A stretch of 64,000 nucleotides of DNA from Thermohalobaculum sp050330995 (GTDB taxonomy: Bacteria > Pseudomonadota > Alphaproteobacteria > Rhodobacterales > Rhodobacteraceae): positions 1-64,000 of the forward strand of contig JBHJHI010000057.1 of NCBI GenBank assembly GCA_050330995.1. The letters run 5' to 3'. Below, in pieces: positions 43,310-50,933 of this stretch. How positions within the stretch are numbered: the first letter of the stretch is position 1; every line of letters starts with the position of its first letter. The notes beneath the pieces were generated by a model. That model had not been told where the DNA came from. It saw only the letters and a program-made list of their open reading frames with translations, and searched no databases. The position numbers were made by a program, and so were the translations under genes.

Positions 43310-43800
43310 GCGTCGCGCTCGAACGGCATCCGCCACCACGCCGCCGACGCCGCCCAGAGCGCGCCGAGGCCGAGCGAGGCGAGCCCGTTCCAGGCGGCCA
43401 TCGACAGCCCCAGGAACGACCAGGCCACCGCGTCGCAGCGCACGAGCGGCGCCTCCATGATCTCGGCCATGAGGTCCTCGGCCGACTTGGCGCCGGGCGC
43501 GGGCGCGTCGCAGCCGCCGGGGCTCGCCCAGAGCCCCTGCTCGACGCCGACGTGGGTGGCCGCGATCGCGACCGACACCGCCATCAGCCCCGCGCCGAGG
43601 CCGGAGAGCACCCGGCGCCGGCGCCAGAGCACGGTGATGCCGAGCACGCCGACGCCGACGGCGAGCGCGTGCGGCCAGCGCTGCCACACGCAGAGCTCGC
43701 AGGGCACGAGGCCGCCGAAGAGCTGGAAGCCGAAGGCGGCGAGCAGCAGCGCGGCCGAGCCTGCCGCGGCGAGCAGCATCCGCCCGTACGCCGTCATCAT
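43306..43800 (-). CDS. dsbB: Disulfide bond formation protein B
   Basis: 164 residues, four membrane helices. The first cysteine pair is Cys34-Glu-Leu-Cys37 in LVPCELCVWQRWPH, the second pair Cys97 (SPGGCDAP) and Cys122 (LVRCDAVAWSFLGLS), as in DsbB/DsbI. It reoxidises a periplasmic thiol oxidase by passing electrons to quinone. It starts within the stop codon of the yqaA-like gene, so they are coupled. No dsbA is in the window. Confidence 0.93.
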   Translation of the reverse strand: MMTAYGRMLLAAAGSAALLLAAFGFQLFGGLVPCELCVWQRWPHALAVGVGVLGITVLWRRRRVLSGLGAGLMAVSVAIAATHVGVEQGLWASPGGCDAPAPGAKSAEDLMAEIMEAPLVRCDAVAWSFLGLSMAAWNGLASLGLGALWAASAAWWRMPFERDA

Positions 43801-44378
43801 AGCGCGGCCCTGAGGACGACGAAGCCCCCCACCAGCGCCACGAAGAACAGCGTGAGCCAGAGCCCGAGCCGGCGTTCGATCACCGCCTGGATCGGCGGGC
43901 CGTAGGCCTTGAGGAGCGCGGCCACGATGAAGAAGCGCAGGCCGCGCGCCAGGACCGAGGCGACCACGAACACGACGAGGTTCAGCGCCACCGCGCCGGA
44001 GGCGATGGTGATCACCTTGTAGGGAAACGGCGTCACGCCCGCGCCGAACACGATCCAGGCGCCCCATTCCTCGAAGCGTGCGCCGAAGTCGTCGAAGTGC
44101 TCCATCTTGCCGTAGAACTCGAGCACGGGGCGTCCGATGGTCTCGAACGCGCCCCAGCCGAGCGCGTAGCCCGCGATCCCGCCGAGCACCGAGGCGGCGG
44201 TGCAGACCGCGGCGATGGTCCAGGCGCGGTGCGGGGCGGCGAGGATCATCGGCACCATCAGCACGTCCGGCGGGATCGGGAACACCGAGCTTTCGATGAA
44301 GCTGACGGCGAACAGCACCCAGAGCGCGTGAGGCTGGCCGGCCTGCGCCAGCGTCCAGTAGTAGAGATGACGCAGCAT
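43797..44378 (-). CDS. YqaA/DedA-family membrane protein
   Basis: 193 residues with about four or five membrane helices. The ATG at 44378 begins MLRHLYYWTLAQAGQPHALW, typical of YqaA. FIESSVFPIPPDVLMVPMIL near 26, ASVLGGIAGYALGWGAFETIG near 60 and WIVFGAGVTPFPYKVITIASG near 108 are the VTT-domain motifs (including the re-entrant loops). DedA/VTT proteins act in membrane lipid transport or proton-coupled homeostasis. Encoded 80 bases downstream of tRNA-Leu and coupled to dsbB. Confidence 0.9.
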   Translation of the reverse strand: MLRHLYYWTLAQAGQPHALWVLFAVSFIESSVFPIPPDVLMVPMILAAPHRAWTIAAVCTAASVLGGIAGYALGWGAFETIGRPVLEFYGKMEHFDDFGARFEEWGAWIVFGAGVTPFPYKVITIASGAVALNLVVFVVASVLARGLRFFIVAALLKAYGPPIQAVIERRLGLWLTLFFVALVGGFVVLRAAL

Positions 44379-44457
44379 GTCGCCCGATTCCCCCGAGGCC
44401 CCGCCGGGGCATCCGTGCGGCGCGCTAGCAGCCCAATGGCGCACAGGCAAGGCGGCT

Positions 44458-44543
44458 TGGTGGCCCCCGCCGGGATCGAACCGGCACGCCCGAAGGGCAA
44501 GGGTTTTTGAGACCCTCGCGTCTACCAATTCCGCCAGGGGGCC
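44458..44543 (-). tRNA. tRNA-Leu (anticodon CAA)
   Basis: On the minus strand: acceptor stem GGCCCCC with GGGGGCC, discriminator A and encoded CCA. The D arm begins GGCGGAATTGGTAGACGC. The anticodon arm AGGGT / CTCAAAA / ACCCT gives CAA. A long class II variable arm (TTGCCCTTCGGGCG) and GGTTCGATCCC T arm complete the tRNA-Leu. Confidence 0.96.
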
Positions 44544-44775
44544 AACCGGCGCAGCCCTTTGCACGGTGCGCGCCGGGCTGGCAAGAAGGGCCGGCGCCGC
44601 CGCGCCGGGGTGTCCCGCTCTCGCGCGCGGCGTCGGTTCGCCCTTGCGTCGAAACCTTCGACGTTCCAAACCGCCGCCGTGACGGGTAAGATGTTGGTAA
44701 CCCGACCGGGCTAGTCGGGCGATGGGATGGTGCCGATCCGAGCGGGGCTGTCCGGGATCAGGACGTGGGGGACGC

Positions 44776-46680
44776 ATGAGGACCGAAACCGGGGCGGCGG
44801 AGCTTCGCCGCGCGATCGGACGCTGCCGCAGCCACTTCGTGGCGGTCGCGGTGTTCAGCATCTTCGTCAACCTGTTGATGCTGACGGGTCCGATGTTCAT
44901 GCTGACGACCTACGACACCATCCTGCCGAGCCGCTCGGTGCCGAGCCTCGTGGCGCTGGTGATCCTCGCCACCTTCCTGTTCCTGATGATGGGTCTCCTG
45001 GAATACGCGCGCGGGCGAATGCTGGCGCGCGCCGGGGCGCGCTTCCAGGAGCTCCTCGACACCCGCGTGTTCACCGCGGTGCTGCGCCGCTCGGTCAGCC
45101 CCGGCGAGCGCGCCAAGCCCAACACGGCGAGCCGCAATCTCGACGCGATCCGCCAGCTCCTGTCCGGCCCCGCGCCCTTCGCCGCGTTCGACATCCCCTG
45201 GACGCCGCTGTTCCTGGCCGCGATCTTCCTGTTCCACCCCTACATGGGCTGGCTCGCGGTCGCGGGCGGGCTCCTGCTCATCACGCTCACGATCGTCAAC
45301 CAGGTCCGCTCGCGGCGCCTCACGCTCGAGTCGAACGCGGCGACGGGGCAGGCCGACAACCTCGCCGAGGCGATGCGCCAGAACGCGGAGGCCGTCCAGG
45401 GCCTCGGCATGCGCGACAACGTGCTCGCCGAGTGGCGGCGTATCCGCAACGTCGCGCTCCACGGCACCATCAGCGCCTCGGACCGCACCGGCAGCTACTC
45501 CTCGGCGACCAAGTCGCTGCGCTTCTATCTCCAGTCGATGATGCTCGGCCTCGGCGCCTGGCTCGCGCTGCAGATGGAGATCTCGCCGGGCATGATGATC
45601 GCGGGCTCGATCCTGATGGGCCGCGCGCTCGCGCCGATCGAGCAGGCGATCGGGCAGTGGTCGCTGGTCCAGCGCGCCACCGCCGGCTGGCGCGACCTCG
45701 GCAAGTTCCTCGAGAACCTGCCCGAGGAGGGGCAGAAGACGCAGCTCCCGGCGCCCAAGGGCTATCTGGAGGTGCAGGGCGCGGCGGTACGCGCGCCGGG
45801 CGAGACCACGGTGGCGCTGCGCGACATCAGCTTCGCGATCGGGCCGGGCAAGGCGATGGGCGTGATCGGCCCCTCGGGCGCGGGCAAGTCGACGCTCGCC
45901 AAGGTGCTGGTCGGCATCTGGCCGCTGGTGGCCGGCAAGGTCCGTCTCGACGGCGCGGCGCTCGACCAGTGGCCGATCGACGATCTGGGCAAGCATTTCG
46001 GCTATCTGCCCCAGGAGATCGGGCTGTTCTCGGGCACCGTCGCGCGCAACATCGCGCGCATGGCCGCCGAGCCCGACGACGCCGCGGTGGTGGAAGCCGC
46101 CAAGCGCGCCGGCGCGCACGAGTTGCTGCTGACGCTGCCGCAGGGCTACGACACCGACATCGGCTACGGCGGCCAGCGCCTCTCGGGCGGGCAACGCCAG
46201 CGCGTGGCGCTCGCGCGCGCGCTCTACGGCGACCCGCCGGTGATCGTGCTCGACGAGCCCAATGCCAACCTCGACGCGCCCGGCGAGCAGGCGGTGATCC
46301 ACGCGATCCGCGACGCCAAGGCGCGCGGGCGCACGGTGATCGTGATCGCCCACCGGCCCTCGGCGGTCGCGGCCTGCGACTATCTCCTGATGCTCGACAA
46401 GGGCCGCCAGGTCGACTTCGGCCCGCGCGACGAGGTGCTGAAGAAGCGCACGCGCAACTATCCCCAGCTCGTGGGCGGCGGGCGTCAGGGCGAGGCGGGC
46501 GTCGCCGCCGCCGCGAAGGCCCCCGCCTCCGGCGGGACGGTTCTGCAGCCCAAGCCCGTTCTGCCGGGGGGCGGCGCGGCGGCGGTCAAGCCGCAGCCCG
46601 AGACGGAGCGGGACGAGGCCGAGCCCCTCAAGCTCGGCGAGGACATGCGCGTCGCCCCGGCGACGGCGGGAGGGAACTGA
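44776..46680 (+). CDS. Type I secretion system permease/ATPase
   Basis: 634 residues. PrtD/HasD-like half-transporter: an N-terminal membrane domain (about 1-310, starting FVAVAVFSIFVNLLMLTGPMF) then an ABC ATPase with Walker A GPSGAGKST (365-373), YLPQEIGLFSGTVARNIAR near 413, signature LSGGQRQRV near 469 and Walker B VIVLDEPNANLD near 487. There is no N-terminal C39-like peptidase domain. The last 60 residues (Ala/Pro/Gly-rich, then acidic) are an unusual tail. With the HlyD protein next to it, it would export a large protein, often a calcium-binding RTX protein. Confidence 0.92.
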   Translation: MRTETGAAELRRAIGRCRSHFVAVAVFSIFVNLLMLTGPMFMLTTYDTILPSRSVPSLVALVILATFLFLMMGLLEYARGRMLARAGARFQELLDTRVFTAVLRRSVSPGERAKPNTASRNLDAIRQLLSGPAPFAAFDIPWTPLFLAAIFLFHPYMGWLAVAGGLLLITLTIVNQVRSRRLTLESNAATGQADNLAEAMRQNAEAVQGLGMRDNVLAEWRRIRNVALHGTISASDRTGSYSSATKSLRFYLQSMMLGLGAWLALQMEISPGMMIAGSILMGRALAPIEQAIGQWSLVQRATAGWRDLGKFLENLPEEGQKTQLPAPKGYLEVQGAAVRAPGETTVALRDISFAIGPGKAMGVIGPSGAGKSTLAKVLVGIWPLVAGKVRLDGAALDQWPIDDLGKHFGYLPQEIGLFSGTVARNIARMAAEPDDAAVVEAAKRAGAHELLLTLPQGYDTDIGYGGQRLSGGQRQRVALARALYGDPPVIVLDEPNANLDAPGEQAVIHAIRDAKARGRTVIVIAHRPSAVAACDYLLMLDKGRQVDFGPRDEVLKKRTRNYPQLVGGGRQGEAGVAAAAKAPASGGTVLQPKPVLPGGGAAAVKPQPETERDEAEPLKLGEDMRVAPATAGGN

Positions 46681-46683
46681 GCC

Positions 46684-47982
46684 ATGGCCAAGGACGACGG
46701 CTGGAGCGGCCGCGGCTTCGCGATCTTCGGGATCATCTGCGTGATCGTGCTCGGCGGCGGCTTCGGCGGCTGGGCGGCGACCGCCAACATCGCTGGCGCG
46801 GTGGTCGCGCAGGGACAGTTGCGCGTGGAGAGCGAGCGACAGGTGGTCCAGCATCCCGACGGCGGCATCGTTGGCGAGATCAACGTCCGCGAGGGCGACA
46901 TGGTCGGGGCGGGGGCGACCGTGATCCGTCTCGACGGCACGCGGCTCAACTCGGAGCTGGCCGCGCTCGAGAGCCAGCTCTACGAGATCATGGCGCGGCG
47001 CGGCCGGCTGGAGGCCGAGCAGGCCGACCTCGACGAGATCACCTTCGATCCCGAACTGATCGAGGTCGCCGCGAAGCGCGAGAACGTCGCGCGACTGATG
47101 CAGGGCCAGCAGAACCTGTTCGAGGCGCGTCTCGACTCCATGGAGACCGAGATGCGCGTTTACGCCGAGCGCCAGGCCCAGGTGCGCCAGCAGATCACCG
47201 GCGTTGACGCCGAGCTGGAGGCGATCGCGCGTCAGGCCTCGCTCGCCGAGGAGGAGCTGGCCGACATGCGCTCGCTCTACGACAAAGGCCTCGCGCGGCG
47301 CGACCGCATCATGGCCCTCGACCGCGAGGCGGCGCGGCTCCAGGGCCAGGAAGGCCAGCTGGTCGCGCGGCGCGCCGAACTCGGCGGCCAGATCTCGCAG
47401 CTGAAGGAGGAGCAGCTCCGTCTCGGCAAGACCCGCCGCGAGGAGGCGATCGCCGAGCTTCGCGAGCTGGGCTTCCGCGAGCTGGAGCTGAAGGAGCGGC
47501 GCATCCAGCTCGAGGACCAGCTCTCGCGCCTCGACGTGCGCGCGCCGCGCGAGGGCATCGTCTACGACATGCAGGTCCACGCGCTCGAATCGGTCGTGCG
47601 CGCCGCCGACCCGATCCTCTACATCGTGCCGACCGACAGCGCCCTCGTGGTCGAGGCGCAGGTCGACCCGGCCTCGATCGACCAGGTACACGTCGGCCAG
47701 GAAGCCGTGCTGCGCCTCACCGCCTTCAACACCCGCACCACGCCCGAGGTGTTCGGCGACGTGATCAAAGTTTCGGCCGACGCCTTCTTCGAGGAGCAGA
47801 CCGGGCGTTCGTACTACAAGGTCGACGTCGAGCTACGCGAGGAAGCCTTCGAGGTGCTGGAGGGCAAGGAACTGGTCGCGGGTATGCCGGTCGAGGTCTA
47901 CCTCCAGACCGGCGCGCGCACGCCGATCGCCTACCTGATGAAGCCGATGACGGACTACGTGAACCGCGCCTGGCGGGAGTGA
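46684..47982 (+). CDS. HlyD-family type I secretion membrane-fusion protein
   Basis: 432 residues; GGAGGG precedes the ATG three bases after the previous stop. One N-terminal membrane helix (IFGIICVIVLGGGFGGWAAT), a lipoyl-like half-domain (QVVQHPDGGIVGEINVREGD), a coiled coil of about 190 residues (about 95-285) and a beta-barrel with VRAPREGIVYDMQVHALESV near 290. RPVEVYLQTG-like AGMPVEVYLQTGARTPIAYL closes the protein. It links the inner-membrane ABC protein to an outer-membrane TolC channel, which is not encoded here. Confidence 0.94.
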   Translation: MAKDDGWSGRGFAIFGIICVIVLGGGFGGWAATANIAGAVVAQGQLRVESERQVVQHPDGGIVGEINVREGDMVGAGATVIRLDGTRLNSELAALESQLYEIMARRGRLEAEQADLDEITFDPELIEVAAKRENVARLMQGQQNLFEARLDSMETEMRVYAERQAQVRQQITGVDAELEAIARQASLAEEELADMRSLYDKGLARRDRIMALDREAARLQGQEGQLVARRAELGGQISQLKEEQLRLGKTRREEAIAELRELGFRELELKERRIQLEDQLSRLDVRAPREGIVYDMQVHALESVVRAADPILYIVPTDSALVVEAQVDPASIDQVHVGQEAVLRLTAFNTRTTPEVFGDVIKVSADAFFEEQTGRSYYKVDVELREEAFEVLEGKELVAGMPVEVYLQTGARTPIAYLMKPMTDYVNRAWRE

Positions 47983-48029
47983 ACGGCGAGGGGTCGCCCT
48001 CTGGCGGTTGCGAGCGCTATGGACTTCGT

Positions 48030-48053
48030 CCCGCGTGCCTCACGGCACGCGGG
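48030..48053 (+). terminator. Strong hairpin after the type I secretion genes
   Basis: CCCGCGTGCC (48030-48039) and GGCACGCGGG (48044-48053) form a perfect 10-bp stem with loop TCAC, 48 bases after the HlyD stop. The downstream CCTCTTCGTTCG is only modestly U-rich, but the stem is the best terminator candidate for this operon. Confidence 0.6.
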
Positions 48054-48564
48054 CCTCTTCGTTCGAAGAGGGGCCGAACCTCTCCTTCAGGGGCCACCCG
48101 CGATGCCGGGCGACGGCGAGGTCCCGCGACCGTACGCGAGCCACCCAGCCCATATCGGCCCGACGACGGCCCCGTGACACCCCTGGCTCGCCCGTCGGAG
48201 ACAGCGCGGCCAATGGGCGGTGGCTCCGCGGTCGAGGGTCTCGACGCGGTGGGAGGGAAGGCGCCTGCCGACCCGCGGCGCGAACTTCGCTCAGAGTGAC
48301 GCTTCCTACTCGCCTTGGCGTCATGATTCGCGCGACCGAAGTCCTTCCCGACAAGCTCCGGTAGAGCGATCGTACAGGGCCACAAGCATCGGTGCTCGTC
48401 TCCTGTGCTCACGAGGGACTCAACTGGCTCGATCGTAGAAGGCGAAGCACTCGCCTCAGGGGCCGTGCAATACTTCTCTCCGGAGCCGAGGCTCCTCCTG
48501 GCAAAGGATCGGTGGCTTCGCTCTAGCCGGCGTTCGGCAGGGTTCAGGTGAGGAGTGCGGTATC
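48054..48564. other. Intergenic stretch with no recognised gene
   Basis: About 510 bases, less GC-rich than coding DNA between 48290 and 48560. No frame has a family match. It ends with the ribosome site (AGGAG) of the interrupted small gene at 48565. It probably holds that gene's promoter. Confidence 0.35.
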
Positions 48565-48822
48565 ATGAGACATTCGTCGAGCATCGATGCGGCGGTCGGC
48601 CCCGTGCTGATTTCTGACGACACGATCAGGACCTGGGCGGCGGGCGGACCGAGACGTGTCGTGACGGCCTTCCGGATCGTCCGCCGGGAGTTCTTGCGCG
48701 CGCTCGAAGCCCGTCGGGAGTGATACCGGCTGACCGGCTCGACCGACGCCGGGCTCGCGCGCCACGGCCTCGTGCGCGGCGAGATCGCCGAACACCTCCG
48801 CACGACCTTCTACGGCGACTGA
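48565..48822 (+). pseudogene. Small DUF1127 (YjiS)-like protein interrupted by TGA
   Basis: AGGAG precedes the ATG at 48565. The frame reads 52 residues (starting MRHSSSIDAAVGPVLISDD and ending REFLRALEARRE) to a TGA at 48721-48723, then continues open for 32 more codons (YRLTGSTDAGLARHGLVRGE then IAEHLRTTFYGD) to TGA at 48820. The second part resembles the DUF1127 core (RELxxLxDxxLAxxGLxRxEI). If TGA replaced TGG, the junction would read ARREWYRL, natural for this family. Either a nonsense mutation or two short unrelated frames; the family match by eye is moderate. Confidence 0.5.
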
Positions 48823-49088
48823 GCCGAAGGCGTCCCGGCGCCCGGCCAGAGCCGTCTCCGGGGCGCGACGTGGGCGACCATGCCGAATCCGCGTCGTGGC
48901 CGCCTGTCGTGTCGCCGTCGCTCGGGCGCCGGGGTCCGGTCCGGGACGGTGCCGGACGAAGCGCAGGCGGCGGACGGGAAAGATCCGCGTTCCCGCCGAT
49001 CGCGTCGGCTCCGGGCACGGCCCAGTGACGGGGTACGCCGGGGCCGCGAACGCTCCGCGCCCTTCGCTCTACTCGGGAAGCCCGCCCC

Positions 49089-50012
49089 TCAGGACCGCCG
49101 GTCGACCACGAAGGCCGCCGCTGCCGCCAGCAGGTCCGCCGCCTCGCCGAACGGCGCGAGCGCGGCCGTCGCCTCCGTCACCAGCGCCTCGGCCCGTGCC
49201 CGCGCGCCGTCGACGCCGAGGATGTCGACGAAGGTGGCCTTGCCCGCCGCCTCGTCCTTGCCGACGCGCTTGCCGGTCTCGGCCTCCGAGCCGGTGACGT
49301 CGAGCAGGTCGTCGGCGATCTGGAAGGCTTCGCCGAGCGCGCGGGCATAGGCGCGCACCGCCTCGACGCTCGCCGCGTCGGCCTCGGCCAGGATCGCGCC
49401 CGCCTCGGCCGAGACCTCAAGAAGCGCCCCGGTCTTCATCGCCTGCAGCCGCTTGACCGCGCGCGCGTCGAGCCGGGCGCCGTCGGCCTCGGCCGCGAGG
49501 TCGAGCGCCTGGCCGCCGACCATGCCGCGCGCGCCGGACGCCTGGGCGAGGCGCAGGCAGAGCCCGGCGCGCACCGCGGGGTTCGGGTGGGTCGCCGGAT
49601 CGGCCAGGATCTCGAAGGCGATCGTCTGCAACGCGTCGCCGGCCAGCACCGCCGTCGCCTCGTCCCAGACGCGGTGGACCGTCGGCTTGCCGCGGCGCAG
49701 GTCGTCGTCGTCCATGCAGGGCAGGTCGTCGTGGACGAGGCTGTAGGCGTGCAGCGCTTCCATCGCGGCGCCCGCGCGCACCGCGCGATCGGTCGGCGCG
49801 CCGAGCATCCGCGCGGTCTCGGTGGCGAGGAAGGCGCGAAGCCGCTTGCCCCCGCCGAGGGTGGCGTAGCGCATGGCCTCGGTGAGCGCGGCCTCGCCCG
49901 GCGAGCCGCCCCCGTGGGGGAGCAGGTCGTCGAGCGCCGCCTCCGTCATCGACGCGTGCGCCGCGAGGGCGCGCGTGAAGTCGAGCGCGGGCGCGCCGGT
50001 CGTCTCCGTCAT
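49089..50012 (-). CDS. ispA: Farnesyl diphosphate synthase (polyprenyl synthetase)
   Basis: 307 residues, starting within the mlaA stop codon. The first aspartate-rich motif DDLPCMD is at 95-101 followed by DDDLRRGKPTVHR, and the second DDLLD lies near 236; LGGGKRLRAFL (52-62) binds the allylic phosphate. The length and sequence fit short-chain synthases that make farnesyl diphosphate from isopentenyl diphosphate. FPP is the precursor of squalene, hence of the hopanoids made by the hpn genes nearby, and of other isoprenoids. Geranylgeranyl-type product cannot be excluded. Confidence 0.9.
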   Translation of the reverse strand: MTETTGAPALDFTRALAAHASMTEAALDDLLPHGGGSPGEAALTEAMRYATLGGGKRLRAFLATETARMLGAPTDRAVRAGAAMEALHAYSLVHDDLPCMDDDDLRRGKPTVHRVWDEATAVLAGDALQTIAFEILADPATHPNPAVRAGLCLRLAQASGARGMVGGQALDLAAEADGARLDARAVKRLQAMKTGALLEVSAEAGAILAEADAASVEAVRAYARALGEAFQIADDLLDVTGSEAETGKRVGKDEAAGKATFVDILGVDGARARAEALVTEATAALAPFGEAADLLAAAAAFVVDRRS

Positions 50013-50761
50013 TGCCCCTCGTCGTCGAAGATGTCGGGCGCGGCCGCGTCCTCGCCGCCGATCAGCGCCTGGCGCCGTTGCAGATAGACCGAGCGCAGCG
50101 TCACGTAGCTGTCCGGACTCTCGTAGAGCAGCTCGTCGATCAGGTCGAAGTTCTCGTCGCGCTGGTCCACGTTGTCGGTGACGGTGATGATCGGGCCGAT
50201 GTTCGAGAGCGCGTCCGTCTCCAGAAGGCCGACATAGGTCGTGGGCGTGAGGCCGGTGTCGACGGCGAAGCCCGCGAGCGCGCGCGGGGAGGACGGCCCG
50301 AGCAGCGGCAGCACCAGATAGGGCCCCTGCGCCACGCCGTACTTGCCGAGCGTGACGCCGAAGTCGGTCGGCTCGTGCGGCAGCCCGAACTCGGTCGCCG
50401 GGTCGAGCAGCCCGCCCGCGCCCATCGCGGTGTTGAGCGTGAAGCGCCCGAGCGTGCGCAGCGCCATGCGCCCCTCGCCCTGGAACAAGTAGTTCGCGAA
50501 GTCGGCCGGCAGCTCCAGATGGTCGAGCCCGTTGCCGACGATGTGCTGGATCGGCCCGTAGGCGATCACGTCGTAGGCCTGCGCCGCCGGGCGCAGCACG
50601 TAGCTGTCGAGCCCGACGTTGAAGGAATGGAACACGCGGTTGGTGTCCTCGTAGGGGTCCTGCGCCGCGAAGCCGCCGCTCCCGTCGTCGGTGGACGCGC
50701 AGGCGCCGAGCGCGGCGGCCAACAGCAGCGCGCCCGTCCGGCGCAAGGTCGTCGCGATCAT
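50009..50761 (-). CDS. mlaA: MlaA (VacJ) family outer-membrane lipoprotein
   Basis: 250 residues. The signal peptide ends at a lipobox (LGAC, Cys20). The domain begins DPYEDTNRVFHSFNVGLDSY and contains YGPIQHIVGNGLDHLELPA, RFTLNTAMGAGGLLDPATEF, EPTDFGVTLGKYGVAQGPYL and LVLPLLGPSSPR, all MlaA hallmarks. MlaA removes phospholipids from the outer leaflet of the outer membrane and hands them to periplasmic MlaC. It is divergent from hpnN-hpnM, and hpnM encodes an MlaC-like protein. Confidence 0.94.
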   Translation of the reverse strand: MIATTLRRTGALLLAAALGACASTDDGSGGFAAQDPYEDTNRVFHSFNVGLDSYVLRPAAQAYDVIAYGPIQHIVGNGLDHLELPADFANYLFQGEGRMALRTLGRFTLNTAMGAGGLLDPATEFGLPHEPTDFGVTLGKYGVAQGPYLVLPLLGPSSPRALAGFAVDTGLTPTTYVGLLETDALSNIGPIITVTDNVDQRDENFDLIDELLYESPDSYVTLRSVYLQRRQALIGGEDAAAPDIFDDEGQ

Positions 50762-50933
50762 GATATCGAGGTCCCGATCTCTGAAGCCGTGTGCCGCACG
50801 GGACTTTCGGCCCCGGACGCATACCCTCGCGGTTGGCCCGCGGCGCGCGCGACGTTAGCGTGCGCGCGCTGCGGCAAGCAAGCGCAGGGACGGCGCGGGA
50901 CCAGCCCCTCCCGCCCGATCGAACGGGGGAGCG
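50762..50933. promoter_or_regulatory. Divergent promoter region of mlaA-ispA and hpnN-hpnM
   Basis: 172 bases separate the two start codons and must contain both promoters. No clear -35/-10 pair could be read in this GC-rich sequence. Shared regulation of the two operons is plausible from the arrangement only. Confidence 0.35.

Noticed and set aside
44758..47691. A 977-codon open frame antisense to the type I secretion genes
   Set aside because: Shadow of two well-supported genes; low-complexity Arg/His/Asp-rich translation and no ribosome site.
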